From: JACVRU01 sp040902725 | GTDB taxonomy: Bacteria > Actinomycetota > Thermoleophilia > Gaiellales > Gaiellaceae | Direction of reading: 5' to 3' | Assembly (NCBI GenBank): GCA_040902725.1 | Contig: JBBDWU010000044.1 | Location: 8,993-72,992, forward strand | DNA length: 64,000 bases | Part shown: in pieces, positions 46,187 to 54,856 of the stretch | Layout of the letters: each line of letters opens with the position of its first letter | How positions within the stretch are numbered: the first letter of the stretch is position 1 | Translations under genes and position numbers: made by a program | Notes under the pieces: model-generated | What the model was told of the DNA's origin: nothing | What the model saw: only the letters and a program-made list of their open reading frames with translations | The model's database searches: none

Positions 46187-47349
46187 CAGCCCTGGGCCAT
46201 GGCCCGCTCGGCCAGGCCGAGGATCGAGCGGGCGATCACGAGCCGCTGGATCTCGCTCGTCCCCTCGTAGATCTCGGTGATCTTCGCGTCGCGGTAGTAG
46301 CGCTCGACGGGGAACTCCTTCGTGTAGCCGTAGCCGCCGAGGATCTGGATCGCCTCGCCGCTCTGGCGGCGCGCGACCTCGGAGGCGAAGAGCTTGGCCT
46401 TGGCGCCCTCCTCCGTGTGCGGCAGCCCCTGCTGCTTGAGCCAGGCGGCGCGATAGACGAGCAGGCGCGCGGCGTCGATCTGGGTGGACATGTCGGCGAG
46501 CTTCCACTGGATCGCCTGGAACTCGCCGATCCGCCGGCCGAACTGGCGCCGCTCGAGCGCGTAGGCGCGCGAGACGTCGTAGGCGGCCTGCGCGATGCCG
46601 AGCGCCTGGGCGGCGATCCCGATCCGGCCGCCGTCGAGCGTCGCCATGGCCACCGTGAAGCCCTTGCGCTCCTCGTGCAGCAGGCGATCCGCGCCCACGC
46701 GCGCCCCGTCGAGGACGAGGTCGACGGTGGAGGACGAGTGCAGCCCGAGCTTCTCCCCCGAGCTCGTCGCCTCCACCTGGTCGCCGTCGACGACGAACGC
46801 GGAGACGCCCTTGGCGCCCGGCTCGTCGGGATCGGTGCGCGCGAAGAGGACGATCGTGCCGCCCAGGCCGCCGTTCGTGATCCACTGCTTGCGGCCGGTG
46901 ATCGTCCACCCGTCGCCGTCCGGCTCGGCCTTCGTGCGCAGCGCGCCCGCGTCGGAGCCCGAGTCGGGCTCGGTGAGCGCGAAGGCGCCGATCAGCTCGC
47001 CGCGCGCGAGCGGCGCGACGAAGCGCGCCCGCTGCTCCTCGCTGCCGAAGGTGAGGATCGGGAGCGTGGCGGCGCTGGTGTGCACGGCGACGGTGACGCC
47101 CACGCCCGCGTCGGCGCGCGAGAGCTCCTCGAGCACCAGGATGTAGGAGACGAAGTCGGCGCCGGCGCCGCCGTACTCCTCCGGGATGCACACGCCCATC
47201 AGGCCCAGCTCGGCCAGCTTCCCGTAGAGCTCGCGCGGGAACGTGTGCTCGCGGTCCCACTCCGCGGCGTGCGGCTCGATCTCGTCGCGGGCGAAGTCAC
47301 GCGCGAGTGCCTGGATCTCGCGCTGGTCGTCCGTCAGGGCGAAGTCCAC
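46186..47349 (-). CDS. Acyl-CoA dehydrogenase
   Basis: This 387-residue FAD enzyme introduces the first double bond into acyl-CoA and passes electrons to ETF. Family marks are IGAFALTEPDSGSDAGALRT, the FAD block WITNGGLGGTIVLFART, and FGRRIGEFQAIQWKLADMST. The catalytic Glu is in the C-terminal helix region (YEGTSEIQRLVIARSIL). Chain-length preference cannot be read from the sequence. It is in one operon with the adenosyltransferase and uses GTG at 47349. Confidence 0.95.
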   Translation of the reverse strand: MDFALTDDQREIQALARDFARDEIEPHAAEWDREHTFPRELYGKLAELGLMGVCIPEEYGGAGADFVSYILVLEELSRADAGVGVTVAVHTSAATLPILTFGSEEQRARFVAPLARGELIGAFALTEPDSGSDAGALRTKAEPDGDGWTITGRKQWITNGGLGGTIVLFARTDPDEPGAKGVSAFVVDGDQVEATSSGEKLGLHSSSTVDLVLDGARVGADRLLHEERKGFTVAMATLDGGRIGIAAQALGIAQAAYDVSRAYALERRQFGRRIGEFQAIQWKLADMSTQIDAARLLVYRAAWLKQQGLPHTEEGAKAKLFASEVARRQSGEAIQILGGYGYTKEFPVERYYRDAKITEIYEGTSEIQRLVIARSILGLAERAMAQG

Positions 47350-47378
47350 GGCGCGGACTCTATTAGCATCCCGCCGGC

Positions 47379-47999
47379 ATGCGGATCTCCCTCGTCCCCC
47401 GGACGACCGAGTTCTACAAGCTGTTCGAGAGCGCCGGCCGGAACACGCTCGAGGCGGCGCGGCTGGCCGAGATCCGGTTCCGGGAGTTCCCCGCCTCCTC
47501 CGTGACCCAGGCGGACGTCAAGGCCGTGGAGACCGCCGGCGACCAGATCACGCACGACATCGTCCAGCTCCTGAACACCCAGTACGTGACGCCGTTCGAC
47601 CGCGAGGACATCCTGGAGCTCGCGACGGCGATCGACGACGTCGTCGACCACATCGAGGAGGCGTCGGACCGGCTCGAGCTCTACAACCTCGAGCAGCCTG
47701 CGCGTCGCGCAGTCGAGCAGTGCACGCTGCTCGTGGCCGCGACCGAGCACCTCGCCGCGGGGCTGTCCGGCCTCAAGGGCCTCCGCGGCGTCCAGCAGGC
47801 GCTGGTCGAGGTCAAGCGCAAGGAGGACGAGGGCGACCGGCTGGTGCGCGAGGCGATCGGCGCGCTCTTCCAGGACGAGCGCATCGACCCGCTCGTGGTC
47901 ATCCGCTGGAAGGACATCCACGACGCGCTCGAGGACGCCCTCGACGCCTGCGAGAGCGCCGCCAACGTGCTCGGCAACATCGTCGTCAAGAACGCGTAG
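47379..47999 (+). CDS. DUF47 (PhoU-like) Pit accessory protein
   Basis: This 206-residue all-helical protein is of the DUF47 family, distant relatives of PhoU. The start RISLVPRTTEFYKLFESAGR and the end RWKDIHDALEDALDACESAA, with NVLGNIVVKNA, are typical. DUF47 proteins sit next to Pit transporters and are thought to control phosphate uptake. The stop lies 2 bp before the pit start, so the two are coupled. Confidence 0.93.
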   Translation: MRISLVPRTTEFYKLFESAGRNTLEAARLAEIRFREFPASSVTQADVKAVETAGDQITHDIVQLLNTQYVTPFDREDILELATAIDDVVDHIEEASDRLELYNLEQPARRAVEQCTLLVAATEHLAAGLSGLKGLRGVQQALVEVKRKEDEGDRLVREAIGALFQDERIDPLVVIRWKDIHDALEDALDACESAANVLGNIVVKNA

Positions 48000-48001
48000 C
48001 C

Positions 48002-49114
48002 GTGACGGACTTCACGCTCGTCGCCGTCATCGCCGTGGCGCTGTTCTTCGACTTCACGAACGGCTTCCACGACGCCGCGAACGCGATCGCCACCAGCGTC
48101 TCCACGCGCGCGCTCTCTCCGCGGACGGCCGTCATCTACGCCGCGATCCTCAACTTCGTCGGCGCCTTCCTCTTCCTCGAGGTCGCGGCAACCATCGCGA
48201 AGGGAATCGTCGACCCGTCGGCGATCACCCTCGACATCGTGCTCGGCGGCGTCGTGGGCGCGATCACGTGGAACCTCATCACCTGGTACTTCGGCCTCCC
48301 GACGAGCTCCAGCCACGCCCTGATCGGCGGCGTGCTCGGCTCCGCCATCGCAGCCAAGGGCCTCGATGTCGGCCAGTGGGACGGGTTGCGCGAGAAGGTG
48401 CTGATTCCGTCCCTGCTCGCGCCGGTCGCCGGGATCCTCGGCGGGGCGTCGATCACGCTGGCGATCCTCTGGCTGGTCAGGCGGCGAAGCCCCGATCAGG
48501 TGAACCGCGTCTTCCGGAGACTGCAGGTCGGCACGGCGGGCTTCGTCGCCTTCACCCACGGCACGAATGACGCGCAGAAGACGATGGGGATCATGGCGCT
48601 CGCGCTGGTCGCCTCGGGGCATCTCCCTGCGGAGGGCTTCGAGATCCCGCTCTGGGTCGTGATCAGTGCCGCGTTCGCGATGTCGGCGGGCACGTACGCG
48701 GGCGGGTGGAGAATAATCCGGACGCTCGGCCAGCGCGTGGCGAAGCTCGAGCCGCCTCAGGGCTTCGGCGCCGAGGCCTCGACGGCGGCGATCCTCTACA
48801 CCACCGGCCATCTCGGCTTCCCCGTCTCGACGACGCACACGATCTCCGGCTCCGTGCTCGGAGCGGGCGCGGTGCGGCGCTTCTCCGCGGTGCGGTGGGG
48901 GATCGCCGGCAACATCCTCGTCGCCTGGGCGCTGACGATCCCTGCAGCCGGCCTGGTCGGCGGGCTGATGCAGGGCATCGCGAGCCTGCCGGCGGGCGAC
49001 GCGGTCGTGTTCATCCTGGCCGCGGGCATCGCCGCGCTGGCCTTCTACGCCCGGCGCGTCCAGACGAGGACCGGGCTCATCCCAGCGCCGGCGGCTAGTG
49101 GGACGCGTCCGTGA
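48002..49114 (+). CDS. pit: Low-affinity inorganic phosphate transporter (Pit)
   Basis: This is a 370-residue membrane protein with ten to eleven helices. The PHO4 family repeats are ALFFDFTNGFHDAANAIATS and, in the second half, FVAFTHGTNDAQKTMGIMAL. GLPTSSSHALIGGVLGSAIA and the matching GFPVSTTHTISGSVLGAG are the two halves of the inverted repeat. It brings in phosphate, probably as a metal-phosphate complex with protons. The start is GTG at 48002. Its 3' end overlaps phoU on the other strand by 20 bp. Confidence 0.95.
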   Translation: MTDFTLVAVIAVALFFDFTNGFHDAANAIATSVSTRALSPRTAVIYAAILNFVGAFLFLEVAATIAKGIVDPSAITLDIVLGGVVGAITWNLITWYFGLPTSSSHALIGGVLGSAIAAKGLDVGQWDGLREKVLIPSLLAPVAGILGGASITLAILWLVRRRSPDQVNRVFRRLQVGTAGFVAFTHGTNDAQKTMGIMALALVASGHLPAEGFEIPLWVVISAAFAMSAGTYAGGWRIIRTLGQRVAKLEPPQGFGAEASTAAILYTTGHLGFPVSTTHTISGSVLGAGAVRRFSAVRWGIAGNILVAWALTIPAAGLVGGLMQGIASLPAGDAVVFILAAGIAALAFYARRVQTRTGLIPAPAASGTRP

Positions 49115-49757
49115 ACTCGCGGAACTCGCCGGTCACGAGGTAGGCCGTCCGCTCGCCGATGTCGACCGCGTGGTCGCCGATCCGCTCGAGCGACCGCGAG
49201 ACCAGCAGCATCCTGAGCCCCCACTCCTGGTGTGACGGGTCGTGGCCGAGCGACAGCACCGTGCCGACGACGCGCCGGTTGGCGCGGTCGATCAGCTCGT
49301 CCATCTCGACCAGCCGCTCGGCGCCTTCCAGATCGCGGCTCGCGAACGAGTCGAGCGACGCGCGGATCATCTCCTCCGCCCTGGTTCCCATCTCGCGGAA
49401 GCCCTCCTCGAGCGCATTCCCCTCCGGCACGCGAGGGGCGAGCTTGACGAGCTTCGCCACGGTTACGCAGTAGTCGGCCATCCGCTCCAGATGGAGGTTG
49501 ACGTGCAGGAGCGCGAGCACGAGCCGGAGGTCGACCGCGACCGGGGTCTGCCGGGCGAGCAGCGACTGGATGCCCTCCTCGATGGCGAAGTAGCGCTCGT
49601 CGACCTCGTCGTCGAAGGCGATCACCTCGTCGGCGAGGCCGCCGTCCTGTGTCACGAGGGCCTCCACGGCTCCCCGGAGCCCGCGGATGACGAGCTCGCC
49701 CTCCTCCTGGACGGCCGCCTCGAGCCGGTCGAGCTCTTCCTGGAGCGTGATCCTCAT
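49095..49757 (-). CDS. phoU: Phosphate signalling protein PhoU
   Basis: This 220-residue protein has two PhoU three-helix bundles. The marks LHVNLHLERMADYCVTVAKL and SRSLERIGDHAVDIGERTAY are the metal-binding EhxRxxD-type helices of PhoU (LERMADYC and LERIGDHA). It links Pst transport to the PhoR kinase and dampens the Pho response when phosphate is high. It follows pstB with a 4 bp overlap, the normal order. Confidence 0.96.
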   Translation of the reverse strand: MRITLQEELDRLEAAVQEEGELVIRGLRGAVEALVTQDGGLADEVIAFDDEVDERYFAIEEGIQSLLARQTPVAVDLRLVLALLHVNLHLERMADYCVTVAKLVKLAPRVPEGNALEEGFREMGTRAEEMIRASLDSFASRDLEGAERLVEMDELIDRANRRVVGTVLSLGHDPSHQEWGLRMLLVSRSLERIGDHAVDIGERTAYLVTGEFREFTDASH

Positions 49758-50575
49758 CCGAATCGCCCCGTGACGTAGTCCTCCGTCCGCTTGTCGGCCG
49801 GCGTCGTGAAGATCTTCGGCGTCTCGTCGTACTCGACGAGGACTCCGGTGCGCCTGCCGTCCCCGCCGACCTCGACGCTGAAGAAGGCCGTCATGTCCGC
49901 GACGCGTGCCGCCTGCTGCATGTTGTGGGTCACGATCACGATGGTGTACTCGCGCTTGAGCTCGTGCATCAGGTCCTCGATCCGGGTGGTCGAGATCGGG
50001 TCGAGCGCCGAGGCCGGCTCGTCCATCAGGATGACCTCCGGCTCGACGGCGAGCGCGCGGGCGATGCAGAGCCGCTGCTGCTGCCCGCCGGAGAGGCTGA
50101 GCGCGCCCTCCTTGAGCCGGTCCTTGACCTCGTCCCAGAGCGCCGCGTCGTGCAGCGCCTTCTCCACGCGCTCCTCGAGGCCGTCCTTCATGCCGAGCAC
50201 CCGCGGGCCGAAGGCGACGTTGTCGAAGATCGACTTCGGGAAGGGGTTCGGCTTCTGGAAGACCATTCCGATCAGGCGCCGCACCGCGACCGGGTCGACA
50301 TCGCGAGCGTAGAGGTCCTGGCCGTGGTAGAGGATCGTGCCGTCGACCGACGCGCTCGGGATCAGGTCGTTCATCCGGTTGAAGCAGCGGATGAAGGTGC
50401 TCTTGCCGCAGCCCGAGGGGCCGATGAACGCGGTGATCGCACGGCGGTAGACGTCGAGCGACACGCCCGCGAGCGCAGGCACGCCGGAGTAGGACACAGT
50501 CAGGTCGCGCACCTCGAAGACGGGCTCGCGCGACGCCAGGGTGCGCTCCCGCACCTCGATGTGGGTTTCCGTCAT
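49754..50575 (-). CDS. pstB: Phosphate ABC transporter ATP-binding protein
   Basis: This is a 273-residue ABC ATPase. The Walker A is FIGPSGCGKSTFIRCFNRMN, with the PstB-specific NRMND continuation. The signature motif is LSGGQQQRLCIARALAVEPE, and Walker B runs VILMDEPASALDPISTTRIE. The start chosen is ATG at 50575, which shares one base with the pstA stop and has GAGG five bases upstream; GTG at 50581 would add two residues. Confidence 0.97.
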   Translation of the reverse strand: MTETHIEVRERTLASREPVFEVRDLTVSYSGVPALAGVSLDVYRRAITAFIGPSGCGKSTFIRCFNRMNDLIPSASVDGTILYHGQDLYARDVDPVAVRRLIGMVFQKPNPFPKSIFDNVAFGPRVLGMKDGLEERVEKALHDAALWDEVKDRLKEGALSLSGGQQQRLCIARALAVEPEVILMDEPASALDPISTTRIEDLMHELKREYTIVIVTHNMQQAARVADMTAFFSVEVGGDGRRTGVLVEYDETPKIFTTPADKRTEDYVTGRFG

Positions 50576-51450
50576 CACCACCTCTTCTGGTAGCGGTTGC
50601 GCAGCCAGATCGCGAATGCGTTCATCGCCAGCAGCAGCACGAGCAGGACGATGATCGCCCCGGCCGCGAGCAGCTTGAAGTCCTCCTGCGGCTGCCGTGT
50701 CCAGTTGTAGATCTGGACGGGGAGCGCGGTGAACTCACCCAGGATGGTGGGGTCGAACGGAACGTAGGTGAGGGCGCCGATCATCAGCAGCGGCGCGGTC
50801 TCGCCGATCGCGCGGGAGAGCGCGAGGATCGTGCCGGTGGCGATCCCCGGAGCGGCCGCGGGCAGCACCTGGCGGCCGACGACCTGCCACTGGGTCGCAC
50901 CCAGCGCGTAGGCCCCGTCGCGGATCGAACCGGGGACGGCGCGGATCGCCTCCCGCCCGGCGATCACGATCGTGGGCAGCACGAGCAGGCCCAGGATGAA
51001 CGCCCCGGCGAGCAACACCTCCCCCAGCCCCAGCCCACGCACGAGGAACGCGAGGCCCAGGATGCCGTAGACGATCGAGGGCACCGCGGCGAGGTTCTGG
51101 ATGTTCACCTCGAGCAGGCGGTTGTACCAGCGGTCCTTGCGCGCGTACTCCTCCAGGTAGATCGCGGTACCGACCCCGATGGGGACGGTGAAGGCCACAA
51201 GCAGCCCCATCAGGTACAGCGTGCCGAGGATCGCCGGTCGCGCCCCCGCGAGCTGCGGGTCCGCGGAGGGCGGGTCGAAGAAGAGCGTCGCGTCGACCCA
51301 GGCGAAGCCCCGGCCGACGACGTCCACGAGCAGCCAGCCGAGGAGAACGAGGCCGACGGCCACGGACAGCAGCAGGTACGCGAGGAAGAGCCGCCCGGGT
51401 ACCCGGCCGCGCGGCCTGCCCTCGCGGAGCTCGATCACGACCTCCTTCAT
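50575..51450 (-). CDS. pstA: Phosphate ABC transporter permease PstA
   Basis: This 291-residue permease has six helices. The EAA-type loop is in ALGATQWQVVGRQVLPAAAP. PSIVYGILGLAFLVRGLGLG is the PstA/PstC helix, and the ISRAIGETAPLLMIGAL-type segment (LSRAIGETAPLLMIGALTYV) is characteristic. It forms the membrane channel with PstC. It overlaps pstC by 4 bp. Confidence 0.96.
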   Translation of the reverse strand: MKEVVIELREGRPRGRVPGRLFLAYLLLSVAVGLVLLGWLLVDVVGRGFAWVDATLFFDPPSADPQLAGARPAILGTLYLMGLLVAFTVPIGVGTAIYLEEYARKDRWYNRLLEVNIQNLAAVPSIVYGILGLAFLVRGLGLGEVLLAGAFILGLLVLPTIVIAGREAIRAVPGSIRDGAYALGATQWQVVGRQVLPAAAPGIATGTILALSRAIGETAPLLMIGALTYVPFDPTILGEFTALPVQIYNWTRQPQEDFKLLAAGAIIVLLVLLLAMNAFAIWLRNRYQKRW

Positions 51451-52343
51451 TCGTAGACCTCGCGGTACTTGCGGACAAGGCGAATCGAGAGCAGGTTCAT
51501 CAGGAAGGTCAGCGTGAACAACGTCAGCGCGACCGCGAAGATCGTCTTGTACTCGATCGACCCGGTCGGCACGTCCCCCTGCGCTGTGGCAGCGATGAAC
51601 GCGGTCATCGTCTCCACCGCCTTGAAGGGGTCGAACGTGTTCTGGGCCAGCTGGCCGGCCGCGAGCAGGACGATCATCGTCTCGCCGATCGCGCGGGAGA
51701 CAGCGAGCACGTAGCTCGCGACGATGCCGGACACCGCGGCGGGGACGACGATGCGCAGCGAGACCTTCAGCTTGTCAGAGCCGAGCGCATAGGCGCCGTC
51801 GCGGAGCGCCTGCGGCACCGCCGTCATCGCGTCCTCGGAGAGCGAGGCGACGGTCGGGATCAGCATCACGCCCATCACGATCCCGGCGCTGAAGGCGTTG
51901 AAGATCTCGACCTCCAGGCCGAGCGAGCGCAGGAACGGCGTGAAGGTGACGAGCGCGAAGTAGCCGTAGACGACCGTCGGAACACCGGCGAGCACCTCCA
52001 GGGCGGGCTTCAGCACCTTGCGCACCCTCGGGCTCGCGTACTCGCTGAGGAAGATGGCAGCGCCGAGCCCGAACGGCGCGGACACGGCCAGGGCCCAGAA
52101 GGTGACCGAGAGTGTGCCCACGACCAGCGGGACGACACCGAAGTGGGCGGGCTCGAAGAGCGGTGCCCACTCGGTTCCCGTCAGGTAGTCGAGCGGATTG
52201 ACCTCGCGGAAGAACTCGATCGACGGCTCGAGGAGGGCGGCGACGATGCCGACCGTCGTCGCAACGGAGACGAGCGCGCAGAGGGCGAGGGCGCCCTTGA
52301 CGACACCCTCGCCCCACCGCCTGCGCCTACGGGCCAGCTGCAT
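51447..52343 (-). CDS. pstC: Phosphate ABC transporter permease PstC
   Basis: This is a 298-residue permease with six helices. It has the PstC mark TGTEWAPLFEPAHFGVVPLV and the helix VLAGVPTVVYGYFALVTFTP. AVSRAIGETMIVLLAAGQLA is the conserved end. The start overlaps the pstS end by 17 bp. It works with PstA. Confidence 0.96.
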   Translation of the reverse strand: MQLARRRRRWGEGVVKGALALCALVSVATTVGIVAALLEPSIEFFREVNPLDYLTGTEWAPLFEPAHFGVVPLVVGTLSVTFWALAVSAPFGLGAAIFLSEYASPRVRKVLKPALEVLAGVPTVVYGYFALVTFTPFLRSLGLEVEIFNAFSAGIVMGVMLIPTVASLSEDAMTAVPQALRDGAYALGSDKLKVSLRIVVPAAVSGIVASYVLAVSRAIGETMIVLLAAGQLAQNTFDPFKAVETMTAFIAATAQGDVPTGSIEYKTIFAVALTLFTLTFLMNLLSIRLVRKYREVYE

Positions 52344-53289
52344 CGAAGTCCGCGAGCGCTTTCTCCTGCTCTTCTGCGGTGAGCGGAACGTAGAGCGCGT
52401 CCTCGGCGAGCTCGACCGCCCGCGTGAGATAGAAGCTCACGAACTCGTGCACGTGCTCGTTCGCGAAGGAGGCGGTCTTCGCGTAAAGGAACAGCGGGCG
52501 GGCAAGCGGCTGGTACTCCCCGCTCTGCGCCGTCGCGATGCTCGGCTCCACGCAACCTTCGCCGCCGTCGATCGCGACCGCCTTCAGCCGGTCGGTGTTC
52601 TGGTCGTAGTAGGAGAAGCCGAAGTAGCCGAGACCGCCTTCCTGTCCGGCGACCGCTTCGACGACGACGTTGTCGTCCTCGGAGGCCTGGTAGTCGGTCC
52701 GGCTCGCGCCTTCCTCGCCGACGATCTCGTCGGTGAAGTAGTCGAAGGTGCCGGAGTCGGTGCCCGGGCCCGCGAGTTCGAGCGCGACGTCGGGGTAGTC
52801 ACCGCCGGGAACGCCGCTCCAGCTGTCAATGTCCGATCCCGGTTCCCAGATCGCCTTCAGCTGGTCGACGGTCAGGCAGTCGGCCCAGGCGTTGCTGGTA
52901 TTGACGACGACGGTGAGCGCGTCGGTGGCCACCCGGAACTCGACGTAGTCGACTCCGTTCGCTCTGCAGATCGCCGCCTCCTCGTCCTTGATGGGGCGCG
53001 AGGCGTTCTGGAGGTCGGTCTCACCGTTGCAGAACTTTTCGAAGCCCCCGCCGGTACCGGAGACGCCGACGGTGATCCGGACGTCGGGCGCCTGGGCGCG
53101 GAAGCGCTCCGCGGCCAGCGTTGTCAGCGGCCCGACCGTGCTCGAGCCGTCGGCCTTGATCGCGCCGGAGAGGTGCGAAAGGTCCTGCGTCGGGGCGGCC
53201 TCCTCGGCCTGCCCGTCGCGGCCGCCGCCGCACCCTGCGGCCCCTATGGCCGCCAGTAGGATCGCTGTGATGATCGCTGATCTCGTCAT
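52327..53289 (-). CDS. pstS: Phosphate-binding lipoprotein PstS
   Basis: This 320-residue substrate-binding lipoprotein has a lipobox in LLAAIGAAGCGGG (Cys20). The binding-site blocks are GAIKADGSSTVGPLTTLAAE and the VSGTGGGFEKFCNGETDLQN segment, typical of the PstS-like family. The protein takes up phosphate outside the cell and gives it to PstCAB. The promoter region holds a clear PHO box starting 35 bp before its ATG. Confidence 0.95.
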   Translation of the reverse strand: MTRSAIITAILLAAIGAAGCGGGRDGQAEEAAPTQDLSHLSGAIKADGSSTVGPLTTLAAERFRAQAPDVRITVGVSGTGGGFEKFCNGETDLQNASRPIKDEEAAICRANGVDYVEFRVATDALTVVVNTSNAWADCLTVDQLKAIWEPGSDIDSWSGVPGGDYPDVALELAGPGTDSGTFDYFTDEIVGEEGASRTDYQASEDDNVVVEAVAGQEGGLGYFGFSYYDQNTDRLKAVAIDGGEGCVEPSIATAQSGEYQPLARPLFLYAKTASFANEHVHEFVSFYLTRAVELAEDALYVPLTAEEQEKALADFDAAGP

Positions 53290-53323
53290 GCCTCGAGTGT
53301 TCCGCTCCCCGCCGAGTACGTGG

Positions 53324-53352
53324 GGTGAACGACTGGTGAAAATCCGGTGAAC
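53324..53352. promoter_or_regulatory. PHO box between pstS and the dioxygenase-like gene
   Basis: Three direct repeats lie at exact 11-bp spacing: GGTGAAC at 53324, GGTGAAA at 53335 and GGTGAAC at 53346. Read on the minus strand each is GTTCACC or TTTCACC, the PhoP/PhoB binding unit known from Streptomyces (11-bp direct repeats with a GTTCACC core). It lies 35 bp upstream of pstS, where activation is expected. The last repeat covers the start of the plus-strand gene. Confidence 0.85.
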
Positions 53353-53895
53353 CGCAGGCGGCTACTCGAGCTGGCCTTCGCCCTCCTGCTGATCCGTGCG
53401 GCGCCGCTGCAGGCGACGCCGGCGATCGCCGACGACGAGCCGACGCCGCCGGTCTCCGAGGGCCCGTTCTTTACGCCGCGCTCGCCGCGCCGGCGCTCCA
53501 TCGTCCCGGCCGGGGCACCCGGCACGCGGCTGACGCTGAGCGGTCGCGTGCTCACAACCGCCGGGAAGCCCGTGCCCGGAGCGCTGGTCGACTTCTGGCA
53601 GGCGGACGCCCGCGGCACGTACGACAACGACGGCTACCGCTTCCGCGGCCACCAGCTCACCGACAGTCGCGGCCGCTACACGCTGCACACGGTCGTTCCC
53701 GGTCTCTACCCGGGCCGCACCCGGCACATCCACGTAAAGGTCCAGCGGCCGCGGGGACGCGTCCTGACGACGCAGCTCTTCTTCCCGGGCGTCCGGGCAA
53801 ACGCGAGCGACGGCCTCTACCTCCGCGAGCTGCTCGTCGACGGCTGGCGCCTGGTGAACGGGAAACGCGTCGCGCGCTTCGACTTCGTCCTCTAA
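53347..53895 (+). CDS. Exported intradiol dioxygenase-like protein
   Basis: This is a 182-residue protein with an N-terminal signal sequence (VNRRRLLELAFALLLIRAAP; the RRR may be a Tat signal). The body is an intradiol dioxygenase-like fold: DFWQADARGTYDNDGY carries a first Tyr, and PGLYPGRTRHIHVKV carries the second Tyr and the two iron His (HxH). These are the four iron ligands of catechol-type ring-cleaving enzymes. Short exported forms are known but mostly uncharacterised. The GTG start lies inside the PHO box. Its stop overlaps that of the kinase gene. Confidence 0.83.
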   Translation: MNRRRLLELAFALLLIRAAPLQATPAIADDEPTPPVSEGPFFTPRSPRRRSIVPAGAPGTRLTLSGRVLTTAGKPVPGALVDFWQADARGTYDNDGYRFRGHQLTDSRGRYTLHTVVPGLYPGRTRHIHVKVQRPRGRVLTTQLFFPGVRANASDGLYLRELLVDGWRLVNGKRVARFDFVL

Positions 53896-54800
53896 CCGGG
53901 GAACACGCAGCGGATCTCGAGGCCGCTGCCGCGCGCGCCCCAGGCCTCCACCGTGCCGCCGGCGGAGGCGACCACGTGCTTCACGATCGCCAGCCCCAGC
54001 CCCGTCCCGCGTGAGGAGCGGGCGCGGTCGGCGCGGAAGAAGCGCTCGAAGAGCCGCGGCACGTCGCGCTCGAGCACGCCGATGCCGTCGTCCGCTCCGG
54101 TGAGCACCACAGTCCGGTCCTCCCGCCGCACCGAGAGCCGGAAGGTCGCGCCCGGCCCCGCATAGCGGATGGCGTTCTGGGCGAGGTTCTGCGCGACGAC
54201 CCGCAGCATCCGCGGCCGGACGGGCAACTCGATGTCGGCATCGCCCTCGACGGCGATCGTGACCCCCGCCCGCGCCGCCGACTCGCCCAGCTCGGCGGCG
54301 ACCTCCTCGAGCACCGGCAGAACGGGCTCGGCTCCGAGCGCGACGACGGCCCGCCCGGTCTCCAGCTCGCTCAGGAAGAGCACGTCGTCGATCAGCTCGG
54401 TCACCTGCTCGAGCTCCTTGAGCGCCTCCTCGACGAGCGGGCGCGGGTCCTCCCCCGCGAGCAGCGCGGTCTCGAGCAGAGCCAGCAGCCGCGCCAGCGG
54501 GGTGCGGAGCTCGTGGGAGACGGCGGCGGTGAAGCCGGCGCGCAGCTCCTCGTAGGCGCGGGAGTCGGCGCCGCGGAGGTAGACGAGCCGCTCGCGGCGG
54601 CCGTCGACCTCGTACGGAACGACTACGGCGTCCTCGGCCTCGATCAGGCCGGCCGGCACCGGCGCGCCCTCGTCGAGCCCCTCGACGGTCTCGCGCGCGC
54701 GGCGGCTCGCGGCGACGACGCGGTCGTCCTCGTCCACGATCACGACGAGCTCGCGGCTCTCCTCGAGCAGCACGCGGCCGCGCTCCGCATCCTCGTTCAC
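53892..54800 (-). CDS. phoR: PhoR-like sensor histidine kinase
   Basis: This 302-residue kinase has an N-terminal PAS-like part (about 1-80), a HisKA box VSHELRTPLARLL with phospho-acceptor His96, and a HATPase domain with the N box (NLAQNAIRYAG), G1 (DDGIGV), F box (FERFFRAD) and G2 (GTGLGLAIVKH). No membrane helix is seen, so unlike most PhoR proteins it seems cytoplasmic and may sense through PhoU or the Pst permease. It starts with GTG at 54800, divergent from its regulator. A PHO box covers its start. Confidence 0.88.
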   Translation of the reverse strand: MNEDAERGRVLLEESRELVVIVDEDDRVVAASRRARETVEGLDEGAPVPAGLIEAEDAVVVPYEVDGRRERLVYLRGADSRAYEELRAGFTAAVSHELRTPLARLLALLETALLAGEDPRPLVEEALKELEQVTELIDDVLFLSELETGRAVVALGAEPVLPVLEEVAAELGESAARAGVTIAVEGDADIELPVRPRMLRVVAQNLAQNAIRYAGPGATFRLSVRREDRTVVLTGADDGIGVLERDVPRLFERFFRADRARSSRGTGLGLAIVKHVVASAGGTVEAWGARGSGLEIRCVFPG

Positions 54801-54823
54801 CAGTCCGTCACCACTCCTTCACC
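54795..54823. promoter_or_regulatory. PHO box in the phoR-phoB divergent region
   Basis: Three direct repeats with 11-bp spacing occur at 54795 (GTTCACC), 54806 (CGTCACC) and 54817 (CTTCACC). The second unit of the pstS box and the first here share AGTC in their linkers, and both boxes end with a CACCCCAC core, so the two sites are closely alike. The site covers the phoR start codon. Self-regulation of the two-component system is likely. Confidence 0.75.
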
Positions 54824-54856
54824 CCACGCCCATGGCGCCGCGGGTCATGATTGCCG

